From an uncultured Ruminococcus sp. (lineage in GTDB: Bacteria > Bacillota > Clostridia > Oscillospirales > CAG-272), in NCBI GenBank assembly GCA_902795355.1, contig CADBKZ010000005.1, positions 134,501 to 198,500 on the forward strand: a DNA stretch of 64,000 nucleotides. Reading direction: 5' to 3'. Every line of letters starts with the position of its first letter. Position 1 is the first letter of the stretch. Made by a program: the position numbers and the translations under genes. The notes under the pieces were generated by a model. The model was given only the letters and a program-made list of their open reading frames with translations, did not search any database and was not told the origin of the DNA. Shown one piece after another: positions 8,081-16,588 of the stretch.

Positions 8081-9172
8081 ATGGTAACAAATCAAGTACA
8101 AACGGAACCTTTTCGGATGTTGTCGCCCGAAATCAGCGTTCTCTATCGCCCCGAACAAACATGGACATACAGCCACCACGCGTCCATCGCGTTCTTCCGC
8201 GGCGAATTTTATGCCATGTGGTCGAACGGGCGGGTAAACGAGGACGATGTTGGGCAAAGAATCCTGTTTTCTAAATCTGCCGACGGGAAATGTTGGTCGG
8301 ATCCGCAACCGCTTTATGAAAGCCCCGCGGATGGGTCCACGCTGACCGCCGCCGGCTGGTATGCGCACGACGGGATTCTGAACGCCTATGCCGGAAGATA
8401 CCGCTATCATGGCGTTACTAACGCCAACGGAAGCCGACCGGAAGGCGATTTGCACCATGATGGAACCACGCTTCTTTGCAAGACGACATCCGACGGCGTT
8501 TCTTGGAGCGAGCCGATAGATTTGCATGTCCCGATCATTCCAAATCAAGGGCCGCAAAAGCTTTCCAACGGGAGATTGCTTATATGCGGGAACGTTACCA
8601 TGCCGTATACCGACGATTTGAGCGGACTTGCCAAATGGAAAGTCGGCGGTCTCGCCCCTTGTCCCGTTTCCGGTTTGCAGGACGATTCGGAAGGCTTTTG
8701 GATCCATCAGAAAATGCGCGGGGATGAGTACGGCATTTGCGAGGGAAGCTACTTTGAAATGAAAGACCGCATTCGAATGCTGTTTCGCAACGCGCGGGGA
8801 AAATGGCTCCTGTCGGCGGAAAGTACGGATTTCGGCGAAACATGGTCCGCCCCTTCGCAAACGGAATTTACGGATAACAATTCCAAATTTTACTGTATGC
8901 GGCTTTCGGACGGCCGGTATGCGATCATTTCAAATCCCGATCAAAAGGGACCGAGATGCCCGCTTGCCATCAGTTTGTCGGACGACGGCGAACGCTTTTC
9001 AAAACGGGATCTGATTGCTACCGAGCCGATTCCGCGCCGACATGAAGGAATGTATAAGGGCGGAATCTACGGGTATCCGCACGCCATAGAGCGGGAAGGC
9101 ATGCTGTATGTTATTTGTTCGGTGAATAAAGAGGATATTTACCTGTTCCGCATTCCCGTGGAAAATCTGTAA
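8081..9172 (+). CDS. Cytoplasmic BNR/sialidase-like beta-propeller protein
   Basis: This 363-aa protein has no signal peptide or anchor. It has a repeated propeller pattern with Asp-box-like strands (SADGKCWSDP, TSDGVSWSEP, STDFGETWSAP), as in sialidases and related exo-glycosidases. SNGRVNEDDVGQRILF near residue 48 is shared with the propeller half of the lipoprotein at 1098-3116, where the equivalent stretch is SSGRVNEDDCGQRIMM, so the two are homologous. The ribosome site is weak and the gene starts 23 bp after the nucleoside hydrolase, so it is probably translated as part of the operon. It may act on imported fragments of the substrate handled outside by the lipoprotein. Activity is untested and sialidase specificity should not be assumed. 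Confidence 0.7.
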   Translation: MVTNQVQTEPFRMLSPEISVLYRPEQTWTYSHHASIAFFRGEFYAMWSNGRVNEDDVGQRILFSKSADGKCWSDPQPLYESPADGSTLTAAGWYAHDGILNAYAGRYRYHGVTNANGSRPEGDLHHDGTTLLCKTTSDGVSWSEPIDLHVPIIPNQGPQKLSNGRLLICGNVTMPYTDDLSGLAKWKVGGLAPCPVSGLQDDSEGFWIHQKMRGDEYGICEGSYFEMKDRIRMLFRNARGKWLLSAESTDFGETWSAPSQTEFTDNNSKFYCMRLSDGRYAIISNPDQKGPRCPLAISLSDDGERFSKRDLIATEPIPRRHEGMYKGGIYGYPHAIEREGMLYVICSVNKEDIYLFRIPVENL

Positions 9173-9209
9173 CAAAATCGTAGTTTTTTCGCGATTTGCG
9201 CCAAAACCG

Positions 9210-9238
9210 TTGCTTTTTTTCTCTTTTTGAGGTATAAT
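9210..9238 (+). promoter_or_regulatory. Sigma-A type promoter for Nudix-fRMsr gene
   Basis: TTGCTT at 9210-9215 and TATAAT at 9233-9238 are separated by exactly 17 bp and lie 54 bp upstream of the start at 9292. This gives the Nudix-fRMsr/pyrophosphatase pair its own promoter after the carbohydrate locus. Confidence 0.7.
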
Positions 9239-9291
9239 GGGAGCGAGCCGGAACATTCGGCAAAGCATTCAAACGGAAAAAGGGAAAAGCC

Positions 9292-10224
9292 ATGTCAAAT
9301 TACATTTTGGATCTGCGGAAAACGGTCGGCCATCGGCCCCTGCTGCAGGTCGGCGCAAGCGTAATCGTGGAGGACCGGAACGGGAGAATCCTCTTGCAAC
9401 AGCGCAGCGACGACCGCTCTTGGGGCTATGCGGGAGGCTCCGTGGAGCTTTACGAGAATGTGGAAGCCGCCGCAAGGCGGGAATTGCTGGAAGAAACGGG
9501 CTTGCAGGCCGGAAACATGGAGTTGTTCGGAATCTATTCGGGCGAGGATATGCGCTTTGTATATCCCAACCGAGACGAGGTTTCCAACGTTGACATTGTG
9601 TTCCTTTGCAAGGACTACGCAGGCACGCTCCGCGCGCAGGACGGCGAGGTGGATCAGCTGGCTTGGTTTTCCGCAAGCGAGCTTCCAACCCCTCTGTTCG
9701 CGCCCAACCAACCGGCCATTCGGGATTGGGTTGAGAAGAACGCCGCCCCGAAAACCGATTACAAAGCCTTAACGGCGCAATTGCGGGAATTGATCCGCAA
9801 TGTTCCGCATCCCGTTGCCAACCTCGCAAACGCCGCCGCGTTGCTTTGGGAATCCATCCGGAACATCAATTGGGTCGGCTTTTATCTGTTGGAAGGGGAT
9901 CGGCTGGCGCTCGGCCCGTTTCAGGGAAAGCCCGCCTGCATTGAAATTCCGCTGGGAAAGGGCGTTTGCGGGACCGCGGCGGAGCAGGACCGCACCTTGG
10001 TTGTAGCGGATGTGCATGCGTTTGAAGGGCATATCGCATGCGACAGCGCGTCCAATTCGGAAATTGTGGTACCCATTCGCCAAAACGGGCGTGTGGTTGC
10101 CGTTCTGGACGTGGACAGTCCCGTCCTCGGCCGATTTACCAACGATGATCGAATCGGGCTGGAATCGCTTGCCCGCATTTTGGAAACCGAGCTGAACGGC
10201 TCGCTTGCAGGGGGTGCGGAATGA
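9292..10224 (+). CDS. Nudix hydrolase fused to free-methionine-(R)-sulfoxide reductase (GAF)
   Basis: This 310-aa protein joins two enzymes. Residues 1 to about 150 are a Nudix hydrolase with a complete Nudix box (G-x5-E-x7-REL-L-EET-GL, around residues 43-65), expected to hydrolyse a nucleoside diphosphate linked to another moiety. Residues of about 155-310 are a GAF-type fRMsr, with NWVGFYLLEGDRLALGPFQG and the three conserved Cys in KPAC, GVCG and IACDS, which reduce free methionine-R-sulfoxide using thioredoxin. The junction (about 145-160) has no stop or frameshift. The downstream pyrophosphatase-like gene overlaps by 4 bp. I know the two halves as separate proteins; the fusion suggests linked oxidative-damage repair and nucleotide-pool cleaning. 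Confidence 0.88.
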   Translation: MSNYILDLRKTVGHRPLLQVGASVIVEDRNGRILLQQRSDDRSWGYAGGSVELYENVEAAARRELLEETGLQAGNMELFGIYSGEDMRFVYPNRDEVSNVDIVFLCKDYAGTLRAQDGEVDQLAWFSASELPTPLFAPNQPAIRDWVEKNAAPKTDYKALTAQLRELIRNVPHPVANLANAAALLWESIRNINWVGFYLLEGDRLALGPFQGKPACIEIPLGKGVCGTAAEQDRTLVVADVHAFEGHIACDSASNSEIVVPIRQNGRVVAVLDVDSPVLGRFTNDDRIGLESLARILETELNGSLAGGAE

Positions 10225-10586
10225 CCTTGGACGAACGGCGCGCGCAAATCCGGTCCTATCTCGGAAAGGTCGTTACCATTGAAATCGACCGCCCGATCGG
10301 ATATGTGCATGAAAAGAAAGGAAATACATGGAAATACCCGATCAACTACGGCTATATTCCCCATGTTCTCGGCGGGGACGGGGAAGAATTGGACGTTTAT
10401 CTCCTCGGCGTTTCCGAGCCTGCGGAGCGTTTTACCTGCCGGATCGTTGGCGCGGTTCTGCGGGACGACGACGATGAAGATAAGCTGATCGGCGCGCCGG
10501 ACGGGGCGATATATACCGCCGAGGAAATGGAATCGGCCGTTCGGTTTCAGGAGCGGTTCCATGTTTCCCATGTTATCAAAGCATAA
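10221..10586 (+). CDS. Short inorganic pyrophosphatase-like protein
   Basis: This 121-aa protein resembles class I soluble pyrophosphatases in the section YPINYGYIPHVLGGDGEELD. The usual DxDPxD metal motif reads DGEELD here, so one Asp is replaced by Glu. It is shorter than canonical enzymes (about 170 aa), as in a Clostridia subgroup annotated as inorganic diphosphatase. It overlaps the fRMsr stop by ATGA, so translation is coupled. Pyrophosphatase activity would fit with a Nudix partner that releases pyrophosphate or nucleotide monophosphates, but altered metal ligands leave room for a different phosphohydrolase activity. Confidence 0.72.
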   Translation: MTLDERRAQIRSYLGKVVTIEIDRPIGYVHEKKGNTWKYPINYGYIPHVLGGDGEELDVYLLGVSEPAERFTCRIVGAVLRDDDDEDKLIGAPDGAIYTAEEMESAVRFQERFHVSHVIKA

Positions 10587-10598
10587 CCAAACAAAAAG

Positions 10599-10638
10599 AA
10601 AAACTCCCCGAAAACGCGGTACTTTTCGGGGAGTTTTT
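10599..10638. terminator. Bidirectional terminator, loop contains the dispersed 10-mer
   Basis: A perfect 16 bp inverted repeat (10599-10614 and 10623-10638) with A- and T-rich outer ends sits between convergent genes. The 8 nt loop plus the start of the right arm spells CGGTACTTTT, one of seven dispersed copies of that motif in the window. Confidence 0.9.
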
Positions 10639-10649
10639 CTTTTTTGGGA

Positions 10650-11987
10650 TTAAAAACCACGGGATTTCAGATCGGATACCAGACCCACATAAAACTCCCG
10701 AACATCAAACCCGCGGATGTTTTCTCTGTTCAGGTCGATCATATCCCCATGCGAAATGCCGCGGCGGTATTTGGGCGTTAACCGGATATATCTCTCGCCA
10801 AACGAAAAGGAATCCGTCGCAACCAAACCGTCGTTGGCCCCTTCATAGTGCCGGACCAAACGGTAACTGAAATTCAACGGGAAACGGCCGCCTTTCGCGC
10901 GTTTCAACTCCGAACCGACGCTCTGGCAGTAAACCGACGCGGGCGCGGGGTATGCGCAATCGAAAGACCGGCAGCGTTCCGCGGTCAGGTCGCGGACGGC
11001 GGCCATAAAATCGGGGTTCGGGTCTCCGAGCCGTCCGGCCGCGAATTGATAACCGGCGGCAACCTTTTGCTGAACGGGGGCGGGAATCCGATTCAGCAGA
11101 TCGTCGGCAAACAGGCATCCGCGGTGCGGCGTGTTGACGGTTGTCAGGGAAGCGACATACGGTTCCGCTCCGTTTGCAATGGCAAGGCGGCAATCCAGCC
11201 CGCCTTTGGAGTGCGCAATCAGGTTGACCTTTTCGCATCCCGTTTCGGTAACGATTTCGATCATCCTTTTTTTCAATTCTTCCGCGCTTTTTTCCACGGA
11301 AGCGGCCGAAGAATGGTTTCCGTAGTAGATCTCGGCGCCGTTGGCCGTTAATTCCTTGGGAATCCTGCCCCAATAATTCCGCAATCGGGAATCGCGGAAG
11401 AACACGCCGTGAACCAACAAAACAGGGTATTTGGTTTTGCAAACTTGTTCTTGCGCTCTCGCTCGGTTCCGCAAAATATGAAAGGATTCTTCCGCGACCT
11501 CGCGCGCGCAAACGGAAATAATGATGGAAAGCATTACCAAATGGGCAATCGGGACCCACCCGAGGAGCAGTCCCAGCACTCGATAACGGATTCCGAGCTG
11601 TTCAGATGTGGCGTAAACGCAGAGGATCCCGTTCCAAAAAAGGATCAGCAACAAAACCGCGCACCAAACGGCCGCAAACAGCGTTGCAAAACGGTTTTCC
11701 GCATAGAATCGAACGATATTCCAGACCTGAACGGGGATCGACGCGACCAAAGACCCCCAAAAAGCGATCAGACAACAGGTTCCGTGGCGGCATAGCTTCA
11801 AGCGAAAGGAGGGAGCGGATCCCGTTCCGACGCCGATTAACAAATTGGCCGCGAGCGACATCGGAACCAAAAGCAAAAGCCAAAGATACCGTCCCGCCAA
11901 AAGAATGCCCGAATTGGCGATCGCCGCGTAAAACAGGGTTTGCAAGGTCAATATAAGGATCTCGCGCGGATGTCGTTTGCGTTCCAT
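10650..11987 (-). CDS. Membrane-anchored alpha/beta-hydrolase (lipase/esterase-like)
   Basis: This 445-aa protein has an N-terminal part of about 170 residues with four or five hydrophobic membrane segments, and a C-terminal alpha/beta-hydrolase domain. The hydrolase part has the oxyanion/entry motif LLVHGVFFRD, the nucleophile elbow AHSKGG, the acid motif GANDGLV and the His motif GISHGDM, a complete Ser-Asp-His triad. The order matches triacylglycerol lipase-like enzymes. The active site could face either side of the membrane; topology is not resolved. It starts 63 bp after the MgtC-family gene on the same strand and may be the last gene of the antiporter operon. Substrate unknown. Confidence 0.78.
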   Translation of the reverse strand: MERKRHPREILILTLQTLFYAAIANSGILLAGRYLWLLLLVPMSLAANLLIGVGTGSAPSFRLKLCRHGTCCLIAFWGSLVASIPVQVWNIVRFYAENRFATLFAAVWCAVLLLILFWNGILCVYATSEQLGIRYRVLGLLLGWVPIAHLVMLSIIISVCAREVAEESFHILRNRARAQEQVCKTKYPVLLVHGVFFRDSRLRNYWGRIPKELTANGAEIYYGNHSSAASVEKSAEELKKRMIEIVTETGCEKVNLIAHSKGGLDCRLAIANGAEPYVASLTTVNTPHRGCLFADDLLNRIPAPVQQKVAAGYQFAAGRLGDPNPDFMAAVRDLTAERCRSFDCAYPAPASVYCQSVGSELKRAKGGRFPLNFSYRLVRHYEGANDGLVATDSFSFGERYIRLTPKYRRGISHGDMIDLNRENIRGFDVREFYVGLVSDLKSRGF

Positions 11988-12050
11988 TTTCTCCGTATCC
12001 TTTGCTTTTGTGTCAAATCTGCCGCGGCGGCGGTTTGGCGGATGGCTCCG

Positions 12051-12764
12051 TCAGGTCATTTCTTCAATGTGGTAAATGTAGTCGAGCGTGCGCAGCGCTT
12101 CAATGATCTCCGCGTGCGTTTTGTATTTTTTCAGTTCCTCGCTGCTGATCGAAATGGAAATGGAATAAACGCTCAACCCCGAATTGTGGTATGCGGGGTT
12201 GGATTCAATGTCGTCGATCTTCAAGCCAAGCTCCCGGATGGTGGAAACAAAGTTGGGAAGATGCGCGGCGTTTTTCAGTTCCAGATGAACCTCGAAATGG
12301 TTGGAGCGGTTTTTCAGATAACGCTCGAATTTCGGGAAAAAGGAAAGCGAGCAGAGGAACGCCACAAACATAATCAGCGTAACCGTATAAAGCCCCGCGC
12401 CAACGGAAAGGCCAAGCACGGCGCACGCCCAAAGGCCGACCGACGTGGTCAATCCCTTAATCTGGTTTCGCGAGCTGTACAGAATGGAATTGACCGTAAT
12501 AATCGCAATTCCGATCAGGGTCGCGGCAGAAAGGATCGGGATCGAAACCGAGACGCCTGACATCAGATAAAGGTCGATGATCATGGAAACGGTGGAAGCC
12601 AGCGACACCACAATAAAGGTGCGCAGGCCCGCCGCGTGGCGTTTGCTGGAACGCTCGCAACCGAGAATGGCGGAGAGGAGCAGGGAGAGCAGGATGCGTA
12701 TGATGATGCGCCCCGTGTCGTTTATCCCCCAGCTTTGTACCAAATTTGCAATCGGATCTGTCAT
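12051..12764 (-). CDS. MgtC/SapB family membrane protein
   Basis: This 237-aa protein has the MgtC/SapB fold: four or five membrane helices with ILGCERSSKRHAAGLRT, close to the family signature GxERxxxxxxAGLRT, followed by a C-terminal cytoplasmic domain of about 80 residues with an ACT-like pattern. MgtC proteins are linked to magnesium stress and to inhibition of ATP synthase in some pathogens, but most members in free-living bacteria have no defined role. It starts 30 bp after the antiporter gene (AGAAAGGA ribosome site), so the two probably respond together to ion or pH stress. Confidence 0.88.
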   Translation of the reverse strand: MTDPIANLVQSWGINDTGRIIIRILLSLLLSAILGCERSSKRHAAGLRTFIVVSLASTVSMIIDLYLMSGVSVSIPILSAATLIGIAIITVNSILYSSRNQIKGLTTSVGLWACAVLGLSVGAGLYTVTLIMFVAFLCSLSFFPKFERYLKNRSNHFEVHLELKNAAHLPNFVSTIRELGLKIDDIESNPAYHNSGLSVYSISISISSEELKKYKTHAEIIEALRTLDYIYHIEEMT

Positions 12765-12794
12765 GTTTTTTGTTTCCTTTCTGTTTTAATGGAG

Positions 12795-14270
12795 TTATCG
12801 GCTGTTGATATGCCGTTTTCGTCGGTTTTGGATCATGGCTTCGTAATGTTCCTCGGCCGCCTCGGTAAAGGCCGCCTCGTTTTCCGCGGCGATTGTGGGC
12901 GGCGGCAGGGTTTGCTGAATGGCGCGTATCCGTTCGATCAGAAGCTCGACGGGAGCTTTCTGTTCGCCTTCCGGCGTCTTTTCTTCCACTTGAACCAAGT
13001 CTTCCAATTTATCGGAATAGGAGCCGGAAAGGTATAGCGCGGCTTTTGCCGTGGATGGGCCGATCAACTCGTGCAGAACGCTTGCGGCAAGAATCATTGC
13101 AAGCAGGGCGTCCGCCATCATGGTTCCGCTTTCGGTTCCGAGCGATTCAAAGGATCGCGCCCCGAGCGTTGCCAACCCGATTGCAACGCTTGATTGCGGG
13201 ATTAACGCCAAGCCGAGGTAGTTTCGCACCTGCGGCTTTCTCCGAGCCGCCAGCGAGCCGAGGAAAGAGCCGACGTACTTTCCGAGAACGCGGAACACCA
13301 GATACAGAATGCCGATTACAATGATCGGCGTTGCGCCGAAGGCTTCCACGCGGCCGAAAAGAACTTTCATGTTCAGGCTTGCCCCCGAACGAACGAAATA
13401 GAGCAGGAGCAGCGGCGGGCTGAAATAGTTGAGTTGCTTGAAGAGTTTATCATCATCCGTAATGTTGATATAGACGGTGCCCATTGCCATGCACCCGAGC
13501 AGCGGCGAAACATTGACAATGGTGCAAATGCTGCAAAAAGCGAACAGCAGACCAACCGAAATAATCAGGCGGTTGTCGGTGGAGCGTTTCTTCGGCATCA
13601 TGTATTTCATCAGAACGCCGAACGAACACCCAACCAGCATAACCGCAAGGTTAATCAGAATCGGGCGGGCAATGTCCCATGCGTTGAAGCTGTTGGTCCC
13701 CGTAACCACCGACATGGCCACCGAAATGGCGATTCCGTAGGCAAACAGGCTGAAAATGTTGTCAAGGGCCACCACCTGCAACAGGTTGGTAACAAATTCG
13801 CCTTTCGCGCCGGTTTGCCGAATGGTCATCATGGTGGACGTCAGCGAGGAGACCGACGCGAGCGAGGCCAGCACAATGGCAAAGGCAAAGTTGAGGTGCA
13901 GGATGGCGCGCGCCAAAAGAAAGACTAGAACCGACGCAAGGCTTGCTTCCATTAGCATGATGATAACGGTTTTTGCGCCGCTTTGTTTGAGAACGGAGAA
14001 GCGGAAAAACTCGCCGGTGCTGAAAGCGATGAAGGCAAGCGCAATGTCGGGGATGAAGGCCATGCCGTCAATTATGGATTCGGGAACGAGATTCAGCACA
14101 AACGGGCCGATCAGGATTCCCGCAATGATGTACGCCGAAACATTCGGCAACCGCAGCAGTTTCCCGATGCGGGTCATCAGAAAGCCCGCGAAAATCATAA
14201 TTGCAACGGTAACAATTGTGGAAGCGATGGTCGGCAGCCCGAAAAGCGCGTTGTGAAGAGCTGTAAACAT
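12795..14270 (-). CDS. Kef/NhaP-type monovalent cation/proton antiporter (CPA2-like)
   Basis: This 491-aa protein has about 12 hydrophobic segments and CPA2 features: LRLPNVSAYIIAGILIGP in the second helix region and LASLASVSSLTSTMMTIRQ in the core domain. The acidic CPA2 ion-pair position is not obvious at VSSLTS, where Asp-Asp would be expected in many antiporters; its exact equivalent needs alignment. A cytoplasmic tail of about 90 residues follows the last helix and carries no recognisable RCK/TrkA domain. It heads a three-gene minus-strand group with MgtC and lipase-like genes and is divergent from the LysR gene. The family is secure, the transported ion is not. Confidence 0.82.
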   Translation of the reverse strand: MFTALHNALFGLPTIASTIVTVAIMIFAGFLMTRIGKLLRLPNVSAYIIAGILIGPFVLNLVPESIIDGMAFIPDIALAFIAFSTGEFFRFSVLKQSGAKTVIIMLMEASLASVLVFLLARAILHLNFAFAIVLASLASVSSLTSTMMTIRQTGAKGEFVTNLLQVVALDNIFSLFAYGIAISVAMSVVTGTNSFNAWDIARPILINLAVMLVGCSFGVLMKYMMPKKRSTDNRLIISVGLLFAFCSICTIVNVSPLLGCMAMGTVYINITDDDKLFKQLNYFSPPLLLLYFVRSGASLNMKVLFGRVEAFGATPIIVIGILYLVFRVLGKYVGSFLGSLAARRKPQVRNYLGLALIPQSSVAIGLATLGARSFESLGTESGTMMADALLAMILAASVLHELIGPSTAKAALYLSGSYSDKLEDLVQVEEKTPEGEQKAPVELLIERIRAIQQTLPPPTIAAENEAAFTEAAEEHYEAMIQNRRKRHINSR

Positions 14271-14310
14271 GGATTCGCAAAATTCCTTTCAAAAATTTTT
14301 GAAAAAGGAC

Positions 14311-14339
14311 TTGAAAAGACTTTCTATATATGATATACT
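14311..14339 (+). promoter_or_regulatory. LysR-gene promoter overlapping the antiporter promoter
   Basis: TTGAAA (14311-14316) and TATACT (14334-14339) are 17 bp apart, with an upstream TGA forming an extended -10. The -10 overlaps the opposite-strand -10, so polymerases cannot occupy both promoters together. Confidence 0.7.
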
Positions 14340-14358
14340 ATAAAAGCAATAAAGTCAA
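14330..14358 (-). promoter_or_regulatory. Antiporter-operon promoter
   Basis: On the minus strand, TTGACT (complement of 14353-14358) is 17 bp from TATCAT (complement of 14330-14335). The transcript would start just before the antiporter ribosome site. It is face-to-face with the LysR gene promoter. Confidence 0.6.
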
Positions 14359-14407
14359 GTTATAATATTTTTGGTATCGATAAATAATCTTTATTGAGGT
14401 GATGAAA

Positions 14408-15307
14408 ATGCTGGATGTAAAAACCGAAACGCTTTTGGCGGTTGCGGAAGAAAAGAGCTTTACCAAGGCGGCGGAACGGCTTTCTTTAACGCAACCCGCG
14501 GTCAGCCATCATATCCGCGCGCTGGAAGAGGAACTCGGCGTTAAGCTGATCATCCGCGGCCAACATGAGATCAAATTGACGCCGCAAGGCGAAATTGCCG
14601 TTCATTACGCGCGCCGCTTTCAGGCGATGTATGCCAAAATGCGGCTTCGGCTGACCGACGCCGTAAAGCACATTACCAATTTGCGGATCGGAATTACGCA
14701 TACGGCCGAGAACAACCTGATTACCGAAGTGCTGGCAAAATACAGCAACGCGGAAAAAGGAATTACAATAACAATTATTACTGACACCATTAAAAATCTT
14801 TATGATAAATTGGAGAACTATGAGCTGGATCTTGCCATTGTGGAAGGAAAACCGATCGGCAACGACCTTTTTTCCCTGATGCTCGATACCGACTATCTGG
14901 TTTGCGTGGTTTCCACCAATCACCCGCTGGCGCGCCAATCCATGGTAACTTTGGGAGAACTGAAAAAAGAGCGGATGATCATGCGCCTGCCAACCTCGGC
15001 AACCCGCGTGCAGTTTGAGGCAACGCTCGAAAGCATCAACGATTCCATCAGCCATTATAACGTGATTCTGGAAGTGGACAACATTGCCACCATTAAGGAC
15101 CTGATCCGCAAGGACCTCGGCGTTTCCATTCTTGCCAAGAGCGCGTGTATGGACGAATTGCGAAAGGGAAAGATTGCCGCGCTCCCGATTGAAAATTTGA
15201 GCATGATCCGCGAAACAAACATCGTCTACCACAAGGATTTTACCGAGATCGATGTTTTGAAAGACATTTCCAAGCTCTATCAGGAAGCGAAAAAACATTA
15301 CAGTTGA
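14408..15307 (+). CDS. LysR-family transcriptional regulator
   Basis: This 299-aa protein has the LysR N-terminal winged helix (LLAVAEEKSFTKAAERLSLTQ, then PAVSHHIRALEEELG) and a two-lobe periplasmic-binding-like effector domain from about residue 90. Start 14408 is chosen because GAGGTG is 6 nt upstream; GTG and ATG codons at 14399 and 14402 overlap that site. It is divergent from the antiporter-MgtC-lipase group with overlapping promoters, the classical arrangement for a LysR regulator of its neighbour. The co-inducer is unknown. There is a strong terminator 27 bp downstream. Confidence 0.92.
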   Translation: MLDVKTETLLAVAEEKSFTKAAERLSLTQPAVSHHIRALEEELGVKLIIRGQHEIKLTPQGEIAVHYARRFQAMYAKMRLRLTDAVKHITNLRIGITHTAENNLITEVLAKYSNAEKGITITIITDTIKNLYDKLENYELDLAIVEGKPIGNDLFSLMLDTDYLVCVVSTNHPLARQSMVTLGELKKERMIMRLPTSATRVQFEATLESINDSISHYNVILEVDNIATIKDLIRKDLGVSILAKSACMDELRKGKIAALPIENLSMIRETNIVYHKDFTEIDVLKDISKLYQEAKKHYS

Positions 15308-15333
15308 TTCATGAAAACTTTTTTGAAAAATGG

Positions 15334-15358
15334 CCCGAACGACGGTTCGGGTCTTTTT
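15334..15358. terminator. Terminator between LysR gene and mnmA
   Basis: Seven-bp GC-rich stem (CCCGAAC / GTTCGGG) with a four-base loop, followed by a T-run on the plus strand. It sits in the short gap between convergent genes. Confidence 0.8.
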
Positions 15359-15360
15359 CT

Positions 15361-16431
15361 CTATTGAATGATTCCGCCGCCGAACACGGTTTCTCCATCG
15401 TAGAGAACCACCGATTGCCCTTTTGTTATGGCGCGCTGCGGGGCGTCAAACACTACGCGGAGCGTGTTTTCATCCGGTTGCGTAACGGTTGCCCATTCTT
15501 CTCGCTGGCGGTAGCGGACTTTGGCTTTCAGGCGAAGCGTTCCTTCAATGCGCGGCGCGGCGATCAGATTGATCTCGCCCGCGGTCAGTTCTTTGGAAAA
15601 CAGCGATTCGCTTTTGCCGAGGACAACGGCGTTTTGCTCGGTGTCGATCCGGCAGACGTAAAGTGGCTCCGGCAACGCGAGGCCGAGGCCGCGCCGCTGG
15701 CCAACCGTATAGCGGATGATCCCGCGGTGCCGGCCGATCGGGCGGCCGTCCTCTGTCAGAAAATCGCCGTCGGGGTAGGTTTTTCCCGTCCATTGCTCCA
15801 CAAATTTCGCGTAATCGCCGTCGGGAACAAAGCAAATATCTTGGCTGTCGTGTTTTCGGGCGTTCACAAATCCGTTCTGCTCGGCGATTCGCCGCGTTTC
15901 TTCTTTGGAAAGGCGGTTGAGCGGAAATTCCGTGTGTGCGAGCTGATCCTGCGACATCGACCAAAGAACGTAGCTTTGGTCTTTGGTCGGGTCGGCCGCT
16001 TTCCGAAGCAGGTAGCGGCCGCTTGCGCCGTCGTAAGCAATGTCCGCGTAGTGGCCGGTTACAATACGGCTGCATCCGAGTTCCTGCGCGCGGCGGAAGA
16101 GCGCGTCGAATTTCAGGAACCGATTGCAATCAATGCAGGGGTTCGGGGTTCTGCCATGCTCGTATGCGTCAACAAAGCGGTCGATCACGCATTCGCGGAA
16201 ACGGTCGGCAAAGTTGAACACATAGTAGGGAATCCCAAGCCGCATGGCAACGGAGCGAGCGTCCTCAACATCATCGAGCGAACAGCAGGAATGTTCCTTC
16301 TTCAAACCGATTTCCTCGTTTGAATAAAGTTTCATGGTAACGCCGACGCATTCAAACCCGCGCTCTTTCATCAGAAGCGCGGCAACGCTGGAATCCACGC
16401 CGCCACTCATCGCAATCAGAACTTTTTCCAT
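15361..16431 (-). CDS. mnmA: tRNA-specific 2-thiouridylase MnmA
   Basis: This 356-aa enzyme activates C2 of the wobble uridine in Lys, Glu and Gln tRNAs with ATP and inserts sulfur. It has the PP-loop AMSGGVDSSVAALLM at the start, the first catalytic Cys in the GRTPNPCIDCN motif, the second Cys in SQDICFVPDGDY, and the RYTVGQRRGLG element, all in the usual order and spacing. Length is standard. The ATG at 16431 is preferred over GTG at 16440, since GGAGA is better placed for it. It faces the LysR gene across a terminator. The matching cysteine desulfurase is not in the window. Confidence 0.97.
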   Translation of the reverse strand: MEKVLIAMSGGVDSSVAALLMKERGFECVGVTMKLYSNEEIGLKKEHSCCSLDDVEDARSVAMRLGIPYYVFNFADRFRECVIDRFVDAYEHGRTPNPCIDCNRFLKFDALFRRAQELGCSRIVTGHYADIAYDGASGRYLLRKAADPTKDQSYVLWSMSQDQLAHTEFPLNRLSKEETRRIAEQNGFVNARKHDSQDICFVPDGDYAKFVEQWTGKTYPDGDFLTEDGRPIGRHRGIIRYTVGQRRGLGLALPEPLYVCRIDTEQNAVVLGKSESLFSKELTAGEINLIAAPRIEGTLRLKAKVRYRQREEWATVTQPDENTLRVVFDAPQRAITKGQSVVLYDGETVFGGGIIQ

Positions 16432-16588
16432 TTTGGTCACTCTCCGTAAATTGATTTTTGCGGTACTTTTAGCAAAATTTAACCGATTTAACAGCCATTT
16501 TCAGAAACAAACACGGCGCGCGGTGAAATAATAAAACAGGACTTTTTTTGAAAAAACAAAGTTCGGTTTGAACAGAAAGGAATCAATT

